A stretch of 64,000 nucleotides of DNA from Luteolibacter rhizosphaerae (lineage in GTDB: Bacteria; Verrucomicrobiota; Verrucomicrobiia; Verrucomicrobiales; Akkermansiaceae). The stretch spans positions 62,001-126,000 of the forward strand of contig NZ_JAPDDR010000012.1 of the NCBI RefSeq assembly GCF_025950095.1, given 5' to 3'. The notes beneath the pieces are model-generated. The model was not told the origin of the DNA and did not search any database. It saw nothing but the letters and a program-made list of their open reading frames with translations. Made by a program: the position numbers and the translations under genes. This document shows positions 35,901 to 44,274 of this stretch, piece by piece (within the stretch, counting starts at the first letter, position 1; every line of letters begins with the position of its first letter).

Positions 35901-36862
35901 CCGGCGGCAGGACCATCGAGCAGATCGTTGAAGCCATCGGAGAAGATCGAGGAGTTCGCGGATTTCCCGTCTTCGCCGGGAGTCGAGAGCACCCGCACCT
36001 TGTCGGCAATCTCGGTCAGGAACTTCAGCGAGGCTTTCTCGGACTTGCCCTGCCACTTCTCATGCATCTTGCGGCGGTCGGCCGTGGTGCGTGCGGAGAT
36101 GTCATCCAAGTACCAGTAGAGGTGATCGCGGTTGTCCGGCACGCCGTGACGGAAACGGTGCGTCTCGGTCACGTAGATCTCGCCCTTCTCGCCGAAAGCC
36201 AAGGCGGTCGGAGAGGTCACGCCGCCGTTTTTGTAGTCCGCCACGATCTTCACCTTCGTGCCTACCGGCACGGTCAGGCCGCCAATCACATCGCTCGCGA
36301 CGAGCCCCGCCATGTGCGGCTTGCCTCCCTTCGTCGGCGGCGGGAACTTCTGGTTCGCGTAGTCCGTGATGAGGAAGTGGTCCGCGGCGATCACGCCCCA
36401 GCCTCCTGTCACCTCGTCGTAGATGCGGATCTGGGCACTCTTGCCCTTGTATTGGGTCACATCCCAAACCTGCGTGCGAAATTGGAGCGAGCCTTCGCCC
36501 GTCGCATCAAGCACGGCCTTCCCATCGACAATGAGCTGCACGCCCACTTTACCCGGGTGCTTGCCGCCCGCGATCAGGAAGCAGATATAGTTCTCGGTGA
36601 TCTTGAACTCAGGCGAGGTCAGCGAACCCGTCGCCACATCGCCACCATGCGCCGAGCATGCGACCGAATCCTGGGCATAAGCCGTGAGCGGTGCCGTCAG
36701 TCCGTCGATCTGCGCGCCGCTGGGTGCCAGGCCGAAGGCGGTTCCCTCGACCTTCCAGTCGCCGTAACCGTCGCCCTCGAAGGCCTGCAAGACCTTCGTG
36801 GCGGCCAAGGAGGAGCCGGTGGCAAAGAGCAGCCCGGAGGCGCAGAGCAATGGGATTCTCAT
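32945..36862 (-). CDS. PVC-type haem-binding dehydrogenase with HEAT repeats and cytochrome c domain
   Basis: The ATG at 36862 starts a signal peptide (MRIPLLCASGLLFATGSSLAA); an upstream in-frame start lacks one. The 1305-residue protein begins with a beta-rich module, then a quinoprotein-glucose-dehydrogenase-like propeller (LAFGEKGEIYVTETHRFRHGV, GHDLNGFALGPDGRIYGTLGDRGMN, GLRNPKELAFDEYGNAISVDNNSDQGD). A long stretch of HEAT-type repeats follows (nt about 34950-33500). At the end is a cytochrome c module with haem motif CMRCH (residue about 1167) and the PVC-specific C-terminal segment GGKTVSGIVLSDTADHVDV...SMLPPVSAMPPMGAILSPAELRDVVAWL. Such enzymes are thought to oxidise sugars or alcohols and pass electrons to haem. 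Confidence 0.93.
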   Translation of the reverse strand: MRIPLLCASGLLFATGSSLAATKVLQAFEGDGYGDWKVEGTAFGLAPSGAQIDGLTAPLTAYAQDSVACSAHGGDVATGSLTSPEFKITENYICFLIAGGKHPGKVGVQLIVDGKAVLDATGEGSLQFRTQVWDVTQYKGKSAQIRIYDEVTGGWGVIAADHFLITDYANQKFPPPTKGGKPHMAGLVASDVIGGLTVPVGTKVKIVADYKNGGVTSPTALAFGEKGEIYVTETHRFRHGVPDNRDHLYWYLDDISARTTADRRKMHEKWQGKSEKASLKFLTEIADKVRVLSTPGEDGKSANSSIFSDGFNDLLDGPAAGVFEYEGTVYMACIPNIWVLRDKDGDGKADKPEERKVLFDGFGVRVSFSGHDLNGFALGPDGRIYGTLGDRGMNLTTKEGKHYEMPDQGCVFRFDPDGSNFEVIHTGLRNPKELAFDEYGNAISVDNNSDQGDQARVVYVMEGADSGWTMDHQALHSFHRQIGMEEHPVNRWMEEMMWAPLNDKQPSYIVPPVANLTSGPSGLTYHPGTGFLESEAGRFLICDYRGGAANSGIWSFKVERSGAGMRMTDSRQLNWGAAVTDVEYSWDGNLYVTDFIGGWESHQDGRVYSLNADKMFRAEEAAETAEIIERGFEKRPSPGLEKLLSHADMRVRTRAQLALTRKPDGMEVLGKVAKEGKDTITRLHGVWGLGIIARRGSAVLPSSGDEFVAIAGKDVREKALKLILPFVVDSDPEVRAQAIKVIGESGLEDPNVPFAKLLTDESLRVRGFAAIAAGKMKVGAAMPFIWEMLEKNQDPYIRHAGSYALTLFGDPRKISALNQHEDPAVRLAAVIALRKMKDPQIAAFLHDDDAKVAREALRGIHDAGIEEVRPAVAALLDELPANLTQMDWRRLLHSAFRLGDDANLKRVLNVVLDPKAPAYAREEALRLIGIWSKPPLVDQSLGRVAPLPERDAAKVTAVLNPALTGLLKLDGKLAEPSIALLKTYKLDLSSVDNGALKGLVMNSSLPGAARSEALELYSTRKPEGLDSLLAELAGGKDDDLAIGAVKRLAATSPEAALKAVRAATSHANAHRQQEAWKVAAALQGPGIDSLFTDALDKLKASSGVSPSALELLDAAAKRTEPAVKSSLEAYKAALAASQDPLAPYLGSLQGGDAKKGGQIFESQPAAQCMRCHAAGGGHGGGDAGPNLEAIGKKGDAKFFLESLVNPGAKVAEGFGITTVTLKGGKTVSGIVLSDTADHVDVDSSGKVLRVKKSDFESMLPPVSAMPPMGAILSPAELRDVVAWLEAQKGKDPAPKKRPAPEIVTP

Positions 36863-37109
36863 CGCCGGAAACGCTAGCGACAGACGGGGGCTTGGCAATG
36901 ATCCATGGCGGCGGGTTTTCTCCGGGTGTGACATGAGCCGGGGAAACGCCGGGGAAGCCCGGATCTTTCACAGATGACGCGGCGGGAATGCCGGGATTGC
37001 ACGAAATTCCACCCTCTTTTGCACCCTCGCCATCGACAGCAAAGAGCCCCTCACCTTCACAGCGATGGGGCGGGAAGGGAGATTTCCCGGCAGCCCGGCA
37101 AGCATCCCA

Positions 37110-37541
37110 TCAGCCCACCTTCCGCGCATGCTCACCGGAACAATCCGCACAGAGAACCGCTCCTTCGTGAACGCCCCCCTCCGAAGCGAGGACAATCTTA
37201 CTCCCGCATCTGCCGCACTTGCTTCCCGCGATCTGCTTAAACTCCGGATCATCCGGGGGAACTCCAACCGCATCTTCTCTCCGGCCGATTACCTTCGATG
37301 GTGCGAAAAGGAATGCTATACCCATCAGCGAACCGAGAAGCGGAATAATCAGCAGAAAACCAAACCAGAGCGGCCAATCGCAATCCCTGAGCCGCGGCCA
37401 AATCACCAAGAGCAGCAAGATGGGTAGCGAGCACAATACCAAGCCGACTTCGACCTCCTCAAGAATCCGGTGCGTGGACCAGAAGCTGTGCACATACATG
37501 AGGACGGCATAAGGAAGTCTAGTGAGCCTGTAGCTGAACAT
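37110..37541 (-). CDS. Small membrane protein with C-terminal zinc ribbon
   Basis: The chosen ATG at 37541 gives 143 residues; the open frame extends to 37604 without a better start. Two membrane helices (VGLVLCSLPILLLLVIW and WFGFLLIIPLLGSLMGIAFLF) precede a cytoplasmic-like tail with a rubredoxin-type zinc knuckle, KCGRCGSKIVL and LCADCSGEH (CxxC...CxxC). No family is recognised. The segment is less GC-rich than its neighbours and lies between two housekeeping genes, so it may be accessory. The function is unknown. Confidence 0.65.
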   Translation of the reverse strand: MFSYRLTRLPYAVLMYVHSFWSTHRILEEVEVGLVLCSLPILLLLVIWPRLRDCDWPLWFGFLLIIPLLGSLMGIAFLFAPSKVIGRREDAVGVPPDDPEFKQIAGSKCGRCGSKIVLASEGGVHEGAVLCADCSGEHARKVG

Positions 37542-37599
37542 GAGCAGGGGCGCTTCGAAACCACCATGATCCGATTGAGCGAAAGGACAAGAACTAGAA

Positions 37600-37625
37600 A
37601 GCACGGCCCCTTCCGGGGCCGTGCT
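37600..37625 (-). terminator. Hairpin after the isocitrate dehydrogenase gene
   Basis: A perfect 11-bp stem (37600-37610 with 37615-37625) encloses TTCC, which reads as a GGAA tetraloop on the minus strand. It lies 25 nt after the icd stop codon. The U-run on the minus strand is short (UUUC), so it may be a weak intrinsic terminator or an mRNA-stabilising end. Confidence 0.7.
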
Positions 37626-37650
37626 CAGTGGAAACTGAATTGGCGGGAGA

Positions 37651-38934
37651 TCAATCCATCGCCTTGATGATCGCGTCGCCGAACTCCGAGCACTTCACTT
37701 CCTTCGCGTCGTCCATGAGGCGGGCGAAGTCGTAGGTGACGGTCTTGGAGCCGATGGCGCCGTTCACGCCCTTGATGATGAGGTCGGCAGCCTCGGTCCA
37801 GCCGAGGTGGCGGAGCATCATTTCGCCGGAAAGAATCACGGAACCGGGGTTTACCTTGTCCAGGTTGGCATACTTCGGTGCGGTACCGTGAGTAGCCTCG
37901 AAGATCGCGTGGCCGGTGACGTAGTTGATGTTACCGCCGGGAGCGATGCCGATGCCGCCGACGCAGGCGGCGAGGGCGTCCGAGATGTAGTCGCCGTTCA
38001 GATTCAGCGTGGCCACCACGGAGTATTCCGCCGGGCGGGTGAGAATCTGCTGCAGGAAGGCGTCGGCGATGACGTCCTTGATGATGATGCCTGCGCCGCG
38101 CTTGCCTTCCGGGATCTTGCACCATGGGCCGCCGTCGAGTTCCACCGCGCCGTACTCCTTTTTGGCCAGCTCGTAGCCCCAGTCACGGAAGCCACCTTCG
38201 GTGAACTTCATGATGTTGCCCTTGTGGACGAGGGTCACGGAGTCCTTCCCTTCGGCGATCGCGTATTCGATCGCGGCTCGCACGAGGCGCTCGGTGCCTT
38301 CTTCCGATACCGGCTTCACACCGTAGCCGGCGGTTTCCGGGAAGCGGACCTTCTTGGCCAGCGCGGGATACTTCTCGCTCAGGAACGCGCCAAAGGCCTT
38401 CGCCTCATCGGTGCCGGCCTTGAATTCGATACCGGCGTAGATGTCCTCGGTATTCTCACGGAAGATCACCATGTCGGTGAGGTCCGGGCGCTTCACCGGG
38501 CTCGGCACACCTTCGAACCAACGCACCGGGCGCAAGCAGACATAGAGATCGAGAATCTGGCGCAGGGCCACGTTCAGCGAGCGAATGCCACCACCAACCG
38601 GAGTAGTCAGCGGGCCCTTGATGCCGACGAGGTATTCGTCGAAGGCCTTCAGGGTGTCGTCCGGGAGCCACGCCTTGCCGAGATCGGAGACCTTGTCCTT
38701 AAAGAGATCGTAGGACTTCTCGCCAGCCAACACTTCGAACCAGGAGATCTTGCGCTTGCCACCGTAGGCTTTCTCGACCGCGGCATCGAACACCTTCTGC
38801 GAGGCCTTCCAGATATCCGGGCCAGTGCCGTCACCTTCGATGAACGGAATGACGGGCTGATCCGGAACGTTGAGGATGCCATCCTTGATGGTGATCTTGT
38901 CTCCGGCGGGCGGGGTCAGGTGTTCGTAAGCCAT
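37651..38934 (-). CDS. icd: NADP-dependent isocitrate dehydrogenase
   Basis: The ATG at 38934 gives 427 residues, close to E. coli Icd (416). Family motifs are visible: the substrate loop [13 protein letters not shown] with the serine that is the phosphorylation site in E. coli (Ser113), [58 protein letters not shown], and [31 protein letters not shown]. The Lys-Tyr in APKYA matches the NADP-selecting pair of the E. coli enzyme. It catalyses oxidative decarboxylation of isocitrate to 2-oxoglutarate in the TCA cycle. The upstream 490-nt gap is the candidate origin region. Confidence 0.97.
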   Translation of the reverse strand: MAYEHLTPPAGDKITIKDGILNVPDQPVIPFIEGDGTGPDIWKASQKVFDAAVEKAYGGKRKISWFEVLAGEKSYDLFKDKVSDLGKAWLPDDTLKAFDEYLVGIKGPLTTPVGGGIRSLNVALRQILDLYVCLRPVRWFEGVPSPVKRPDLTDMVIFRENTEDIYAGIEFKAGTDEAKAFGAFLSEKYPALAKKVRFPETAGYGVKPVSEEGTERLVRAAIEYAIAEGKDSVTLVHKGNIMKFTEGGFRDWGYELAKKEYGAVELDGGPWCKIPEGKRGAGIIIKDVIADAFLQQILTRPAEYSVVATLNLNGDYISDALAACVGGIGIAPGGNINYVTGHAIFEATHGTAPKYANLDKVNPGSVILSGEMMLRHLGWTEAADLIIKGVNGAIGSKTVTYDFARLMDDAKEVKCSEFGDAIIKAMD

Positions 38935-39425
38935 GGTGTCTGAAAAATCCGGGCGGAGTGAACAAGGCCAATGGGGTGCCGTCAAAAGCAATCCAAGCCT
39001 GAGAGCCATGATCCCTTTGCCTGCTATCACCTGCGGATCGATTGTGAATAACTTGGGAAAAGGCTCCTAGCTCCCTGCCCTCCCACAAAGCAAGCCACGC
39101 GCCAGGAAAAAGTGGCCCGTGTCATGGGCTGGAAAATGCCGATCCGTGACAAGGACCGTCGGGAAACTCTTGTTCACCACGAAAAACTGTTGGGGAGCCG
39201 CGACAAAAGCACCCAATCGACTCACTCTTAATCACTTGAAATGTTACAAGAGCGTTACACACGGATTATACCCAAGTTATTCACAAGGTTTCACGGCTCT
39301 TTTTGAGGTGATTTCTTCGTGGTTCCGGCAGTTCTGCGGGGGCATTTCGGACGCCGATGCGGCCTCCAAGGCAGGATCCAGCCGATTGTGAATAACATGA
39401 GGATTACTCCCCGTGGCCGGAATCC
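38935..39425. other. Gene-free region with three identical DnaA-box sequences (candidate origin)
   Basis: This 491-nt gap between icd and a small membrane-protein gene has no plausible reading frame. It holds three exact copies of TTATTCACA (a TTATNCACA DnaA box): on the minus strand at 39043-39051 and 39387-39395, and on the plus strand at 39277-39285. All three share the 11-mer GTTATTCACAA, and the two outer copies share a 14-mer beginning CGATTGTG. A near-match, TTATACCCA, lies at 39266-39274. The surrounding 39140-39310 is clearly more AT-rich than the genome background here. This pattern suits a chromosomal origin or a DnaA-titration/reactivation site, and neither is proven. Confidence 0.5.
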
Positions 39426-39752
39426 TCAAAAAGAACGTCGCGACAAAGCCGCGCCGGTGCGGGCCGGTCCTCCGCCAGTGAGAATCCGCAGGACGCCTCC
39501 GATCACCTTTGCCACCACCACGAAGACCGCGACGAAACACGCCACAACCGCCAGCAGGACCACGGCGACAATCCCCAGCAAAACCCACAGTGGCCACCAG
39601 CGGCGATCAAAAGTCACCACCCGGCCACGCATCGAGCGCCAAGCATCTTCCGCCCGGCTTTGGGCGGATTGCCGGGGCTGCGGCGGCGGAGGCGCGGGGC
39701 TTCCGTCGATCTCCAGAACTTCGGCTTCGATGATATCGGGCACGGCGCTCAT
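39426..39752 (-). CDS. Small single-pass membrane protein, unknown function
   Basis: The 108-residue product has a proline-rich cytoplasmic-type N-terminus (SPAPPPPQPRQSAQSRAED), one long hydrophobic helix (WWPLWVLLGIVAVVLLAVVACFVAVFVVVAKVIGGVL) and a basic C-terminus. I recognise no family. It lies beside the candidate origin region and diverges from the VOC gene over 114 nt. Confidence 0.6.
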   Translation of the reverse strand: MSAVPDIIEAEVLEIDGSPAPPPPQPRQSAQSRAEDAWRSMRGRVVTFDRRWWPLWVLLGIVAVVLLAVVACFVAVFVVVAKVIGGVLRILTGGGPARTGAALSRRSF

Positions 39753-39866
39753 CCTCGCCGATCCTCCCGCCGGGGCAATTCGAAGTTTACCCGGAAGTTG
39801 GAAGCGGGTCCGCTTTGGGCATGACGCCCTGCAGCGCTCGCGCTATGTCCAAGACACTGGATATCC

Positions 39867-40262
39867 ATGAAACGAGTCACCGGCATTGGCGGAGTCTTCA
39901 TCAAGGCCAAGGACCCAGAGGCATTGGGGAGTCGGTACAAGCGACACCTCGGGATCGACATCAAAGAATGGGGCGGCTTCACCTTTCACTGGCACACGCC
40001 GGAGGAGCCTAATCCCCACGGAGCCACCGTGTGGGGTCTCTTCAAGGAGGACAGCAGCTACTTCGGAGCGGGCAGCGCGCCCTTCATGATCAACTACCGT
40101 GTCCACGATCTGGCATTTCTGTTAGACGCCCTGCGCCGCGAGGGCTGTGCGGTCGAGCCGAAAACCGAGGACTCGGAATACGGGAAATTCGGCTGGGTCA
40201 CGGATCCGGAGGGGAACCGTGTGGAGCTATGGGAGCCGCCGCCGGGGCCTGCGGCGGATTGA
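39867..40262 (+). CDS. VOC (glyoxalase/bleomycin-resistance fold) family protein
   Basis: The 131-residue protein shows the paired beta-alpha-beta-beta-beta modules of the vicinal-oxygen-chelate fold: GIGGVFIKAKDPEALGSRYKRHLGID in the first half, and YRVHDLAFLLDALRREGCAV...FGWVTDPEGNRVELWEPP in the second. The C-terminal WVTDPEGNRVELWEP is diagnostic, with the Glu that binds metal in glyoxalase I-like members. The reaction is not predictable. It converges with rho with 4 nt between stop codons. Confidence 0.88.
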   Translation: MKRVTGIGGVFIKAKDPEALGSRYKRHLGIDIKEWGGFTFHWHTPEEPNPHGATVWGLFKEDSSYFGAGSAPFMINYRVHDLAFLLDALRREGCAVEPKTEDSEYGKFGWVTDPEGNRVELWEPPPGPAAD

Positions 40263-40266
40263 ACGA

Positions 40267-42144
40267 TCAACCCTTGATCTCGAGCAGCATCTGCGGGTTG
40301 TTCGGGAATTTCTTCACGAAGTAGAGCAGGCGCTCCATTGCCTCCACCGGGCGGTGGCCCGAGAGGCCGCGGCGAATCAGGTGGATCTTGTGCAGCATAT
40401 GCTCGGGCAGCAGCAACTCTTCGCGCCGCGTGCCGGATTTGAAGATGTCCACCGCAGGGTAGATGTAGTTCTCCGCGATCTTGCGATCCAAGACGAGCTC
40501 CATGTTACCGGTGCCCTTGAACTCTTGGAAGATCGCTTCATCCGCCCGGCTGTTCGTCTGGATCAGCGCCGTGGCGAGAATCGTCAGCGAGCCGGCCTCG
40601 CGGGTATTGCGCGCGGCGGCAAAGAGGCGACGCGGCACTTCCAGCGCACCCACCGTAATGCCACCGGTGCCGATGCCGCGGCCGTGCTGGCGGGCACCAC
40701 CATTGTAGGCGCGGGCCAGACGCGTGATCGAATCCATCAGCAGGAAAACATGGCGACCGGACTCCACAAGACGCTTCGCACGCTCGATGCAAAGCTCCGC
40801 GATGCGGCAGTGGCTGCGGGCACCTTCGTCGTTCGAGCTGGCGTAGATCTCGGCACCCGGAAGGGTACGGCGGAACTCCGTCACTTCTTCCGGCCGTTCG
40901 TCCACGAGCAGGATCATCAGGTGCAGCGATTCATCGTGCAGCTCGCGCACGGCTTCCGCGATGTGCAGTAACAGAGTGGTCTTGCCCGAGCGCGGCGGTG
41001 AAACGATCAGGCCGCGCTGGCCGCGACCGACCGGTGCCATCAGGTCCAGTGTGCGCGTGGTGAAACGCTCCGGCGTGGTCTCGAAGCTGATCCGCTTGTT
41101 CGGGTTCACCGCCTTCAGTTCCTCGAAGGCCGGCAGCCGCTTGGCATCTTCCGGACTGAGATCGTTGATGGCGGTCAACTCGACCAGTTGCTGGCCCCGC
41201 GATCCATCTTGGGCGAGACCGTGAATCCATACACCGGGGCGCAGACCGTAGCGGCGCACCATCTCCGGCGAAACAAATACATCGTCGCGCGCTTGCTCAA
41301 AGTTCTTTGAAGGCACGCGCAGGAAGCCGAAGCCCTTCGGCGCGAGTTCCAGCATGCCGTTCACTTCGACCTTCGGGCCTGTAAATGCCGGTGCTTTCTC
41401 GACCGGCTCGGAACCACCTTGTCGCTCGGCACGTTCCTGACGATCACGACGGTCACCGCGCTCTTGGCGCTCCCCGCGGTCCTGGCGTTCGCCTTGGACT
41501 TCACCACCGCCGGAGCGACCTTCGCGTTCGCGCTCACGGCGGCGTTTGCGACGACGCTTGCGACGCTCGCGATTTGCCTCGGTGCGATCGCGGGATCCAC
41601 CTTCCTGCGGCTGTCCCCCGCCTTGGTGGCGATTCTGCTCGCCGGGATTCTCACGAGGCTCACGGTTTTCACGAGGCCCACGCTCCTCCCGCTGGGCGAC
41701 CCGTCCCCCGCCGGGCACGCGGCCGAAGGCAGTCGGACGATTCTCACCTAGAGTGGACTCCTGCGGGGCAGGCGCTTCCACCGGGGCGGAGGCCCCCTTC
41801 GCGGCGGGCTTCTCCTCGCGTGCTACGGGAGCGGCGGGCTCTGCGAGCGGGAAAGATTTCTCCTCGGAGGCCACCGCCTTCTTGCGAGCCGCCTTCTTGG
41901 CTGGCTTCGGTGTCGCCTCAACGGGCACGTCGAGCAACGGCAGCACGGCTTGAGTCGGCGCTTCCTCCGCGGCTTTCGCCTTCGCCACCTTTTTCGTAGC
42001 TGCCTTCTTTGCGACGGCTTTCTTCGCGACAGCCTTTTTGGCGGCTTTCTTCGCGGCCTTCTTCGCAGCGGGCTTCGGTTCGGAGGATGAGGTGTCCGCG
42101 GCGGATTCGTAGCCGGCGGTGTCCTGGGGCGTATTATGGCTCAT
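40267..42144 (-). CDS. rho: Transcription termination factor Rho with lysine/alanine-rich N-terminal extension
   Basis: Rho is a hexameric RNA-dependent ATPase that ends transcription. This 625-residue protein is longer than E. coli Rho (419). The first 205 or so residues are a low-complexity tail: an H1-histone-like part (AAKKAAKKAVAKKAVAKKAA) and an Arg/Glu-rich part (RERKRRRKRRREREREGR-like). From about residue 255 the standard body follows: the RNA-binding OB fold (GMLELAPKGFGFLRVPSKNF), then the ATPase with Walker A PPRSGKTTLLLHIAEAV, the lid-region DERPEEVTEFRRT, and the C-terminal KGTGNMELVLDRKIAE. The ordered core is typical. The tail may strengthen RNA binding or phase behaviour, as proposed for other long Rho proteins. 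Confidence 0.97.
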   Translation of the reverse strand: MSHNTPQDTAGYESAADTSSSEPKPAAKKAAKKAAKKAVAKKAVAKKAATKKVAKAKAAEEAPTQAVLPLLDVPVEATPKPAKKAARKKAVASEEKSFPLAEPAAPVAREEKPAAKGASAPVEAPAPQESTLGENRPTAFGRVPGGGRVAQREERGPRENREPRENPGEQNRHQGGGQPQEGGSRDRTEANRERRKRRRKRRREREREGRSGGGEVQGERQDRGERQERGDRRDRQERAERQGGSEPVEKAPAFTGPKVEVNGMLELAPKGFGFLRVPSKNFEQARDDVFVSPEMVRRYGLRPGVWIHGLAQDGSRGQQLVELTAINDLSPEDAKRLPAFEELKAVNPNKRISFETTPERFTTRTLDLMAPVGRGQRGLIVSPPRSGKTTLLLHIAEAVRELHDESLHLMILLVDERPEEVTEFRRTLPGAEIYASSNDEGARSHCRIAELCIERAKRLVESGRHVFLLMDSITRLARAYNGGARQHGRGIGTGGITVGALEVPRRLFAAARNTREAGSLTILATALIQTNSRADEAIFQEFKGTGNMELVLDRKIAENYIYPAVDIFKSGTRREELLLPEHMLHKIHLIRRGLSGHRPVEAMERLLYFVKKFPNNPQMLLEIKG

Positions 42145-42186
42145 TCAAAAAAGGGGCGGCGCCGGCGATAGGTTTGACCGGCAGGC

Positions 42187-42939
42187 TTATGAGTCGAGGG
42201 CGACGAGGACTTCCTCGGCCACTTCGAAATTGGTGAAAACATTCAGGGTGTCGTCGTAGGCATCCAGCAGGTCGTAGAGTTTCATGACCTGCCGTGCGAT
42301 CTCGGGATCGGCGACGACGGAGGGATTCTGGGGGACGGAAACGAGCTTCTCGGAAGCGATGTGGAAACCCGCGCCGCGCAATTCCCCGGCCACGGCAGCC
42401 AGCTCGGTCGGGGAGGTGTAGACCACGTGCTCGCTTTCATCGCTCTGCACGTCATCCGCACCGGCGAGGATCCCGGCCTCCATCATGCGGTCCTCATCAA
42501 TGCCGTCCGCTGCGATCCGGATCTCGCCTTTGCGGTCGAACTGGTAGGTCACGCTACCGGGGGTGGCGACGCTACCGCCATTCTTGGAAAAAATCGTGCG
42601 GATATCGGCCGCGGTACGGTTCAGGTTGTCGGTGGCGGCTTCGATCAGGAATGCCACACCGGCCGGGCCGTATCCTTCGTAAGTGACCTCCTGGATTACC
42701 TCGCCTCCGAGCTCGCCCAGACCCTTCTTGATCGCGCGGTCGATGTTGTCCTTCGGCATCGAGACGGCCTTGGCATTATCGACGGCGGCGCGGAGACGGG
42801 CATTCATGCCGACGTCGCCACCTCCGGCACGGGCTGCGAGCGCGATTTCATGGGCGCACTTGCTGAACACCCTGCCTTTGATGACATCGACGCGAGCCTT
42901 GATGTGCTTGACCTTCGACCACTTGTTGTGACCAGCCAT
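42187..42939 (-). CDS. yebC: YebC/PmpR family translation or transcription factor
   Basis: The 250-residue protein starts with the invariant AGHNKWSKVKHIKARVD and continues with ARLRAAVDNAKAVSMPKDNIDRAIKKG, VTYEGYGPAGVAFLIEAATDNLNRT and the MEAGILAGADDVQSDESEHVVYT segment, which together define YebC/PmpR. Members were described as transcriptional regulators, and more recent work links them to relieving ribosome stalling on proline stretches. It lies 42 nt upstream of rho on the same strand and may share a transcript with it. Confidence 0.96.
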   Translation of the reverse strand: MAGHNKWSKVKHIKARVDVIKGRVFSKCAHEIALAARAGGGDVGMNARLRAAVDNAKAVSMPKDNIDRAIKKGLGELGGEVIQEVTYEGYGPAGVAFLIEAATDNLNRTAADIRTIFSKNGGSVATPGSVTYQFDRKGEIRIAADGIDEDRMMEAGILAGADDVQSDESEHVVYTSPTELAAVAGELRGAGFHIASEKLVSVPQNPSVVADPEIARQVMKLYDLLDAYDDTLNVFTNFEVAEEVLVALDS

Positions 42940-43285
42940 TCGCTTGGGATGCGGGAAAACGGGGAAAGAGCGGGAGCAGGACGATGCGCGGCGGCGCGTG
43001 CCACTTCCCTGTTAGGAAAGACGTGAACGGATTTCGGGGTACGACGTGACCGGGTATGGGGAATCCTTGCCAGTTGCGAGACCGTCGCGGCAGGGGGTTC
43101 AAACCCGGGGGCGGCTGCAACATTCGCAACTGCCAACGTCCATTGGACAGAACGAAGTTTGCTCCTAGTTCCGCATTTGGCAACCCAAAATTTCCCTAGG
43201 GAAATGCGGGATTCCGCGCATCCCGGGGACAGATTTCTTTTTGAAAATCGATCCTTGGAGATACCTCCGGCCTAAAATTCCAATT
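42940..43285. other. 346-nt intergenic region with several possible stems
   Basis: There is no credible gene. It contains CAGTTGCGA (43071-43079) facing TCGCAACTG (43124-43132), a perfect 16-bp palindrome ATTTCCCTAGGGAAAT at 43190-43205, and CCGCATTT (43171-43178) facing AAATGCGG (43202-43209), which competes with it. It separates the yebC start from the frameshifted hydrolase and may hold the yebC promoter. Confidence 0.5.
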
Positions 43286-44235
43286 TTACTTCGACGTCTC
43301 TTCCGCGACTTCTCCCAGGATCGCCAAGCGGCAGTTCGCGTGTTCCCACATCGGGCGCGAACCATGATCAAGCCCCTCGGCTTCGACCCTCTTCCACGAG
43401 AGTGCCCACGCTTTCGTCTCCGCCAATTGCCTGGCCTCCTCATGGCAATTCCTGCCGCGCTCGATGCGGGTCGGCCCCTGTCGCATCGCCCGCTTGCCGG
43501 TCGAGAGATCCTTGAGGCCCACATCGCCGGTACCGAGATACAGCGTCAACGGGGCCGCCAGGTAGCGCCGGAGCGCAGTGTCGGATGCTAACTCATCCGG
43601 CAAACCGCCGAAGCCATAAGGATAGGCCTGATCGCGGTCCGGAAAAATCAGCGAACCCGGATTCACGAGGACCATCCGCTTCGCCTCATTCGGATACAGC
43701 GCCGCCATACGCCCGAGGAACTGTGCACCGGCCGAGTGGCCCACGAGGTAGTATGGCAAGTCGCGCCCCTCACGCTCGAAGACCTGCGCGAGCAGCGGCG
43801 CGAGATAGTTGAAGGTCCATTGCGCCTTCGGTTGAAGCTTGCCTTTCCTCATCACTCCCCCCTCCTGATAGGCCTCGACATCAAAGCGTACGCGGTCGAA
43901 CTCCGGCACGACGAGCAACATGCCAGCCTCGTGGCGAGCTCCCGCGCTCCATCGCGATAACCCTCCGCATTCCGGCTCGCACCGTGAAAGAGAACCAGCA
44001 GAGGGCCGCTGGCGTAATTCGCAGGTCGATGCCCGTAGACTTGGATCGGCAACCCGCCGTGCTGGCATTCGAACTGGAAGTCGCCTTCCTGAATCTTTTC
44101 CACCGCATGTGCCGGAGCCGGACCATCTCTCGCCACGGTTGGGAGAGCCGCAGCCAGCCATGCAGCGCCTATCGCGATGCCGCACAGGGGCTTGAACGCG
44201 TGAAGGGGCGAGGCAGCAGATGGACACTTCGGCAT
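43286..44235 (-). pseudogene. Alpha/beta hydrolase (esterase-like) gene with a frameshift
   Basis: Two minus-strand frames together encode one secreted alpha/beta hydrolase. The first frame, from the ATG at 44235, gives a signal peptide (CGIAIGAAWLAAALPTVARD) and the start of the fold (GPLLVLFHGASRNAEGY). After ELATRL the sense passes to the other frame, which carries GMLLVVPEFDRVRFDVEAY, the nucleophile elbow YLVGHSAGAQFLGRMAALYP (G-H-S-A-G), and the C-terminal VEAEGLDHGSRPMWEHANCRLA with the likely catalytic His. The join is near nt 43920-43935 and needs one extra base. It may be a real pseudogene, a programmed shift, or an assembly error. All catalytic parts remain. Confidence 0.75.
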
Positions 44236-44274
44236 CCCCGTCTTACCCCGCAGCATCGCCGATCTATCAGATCA

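Noticed and set aside
34466-36877. Open frame of 803 residues opposite the PVC dehydrogenase gene
   Set aside because: The minus-strand gene has a signal peptide, propeller and CxxCH motif. The plus frame has no recognisable domain.
43095-43125. GGGTTCAAACCC motif resembling a tRNA T arm
   Set aside because: The stem next to the loop does not pair over five bases, and no acceptor or anticodon arm can be folded around it on either strand.
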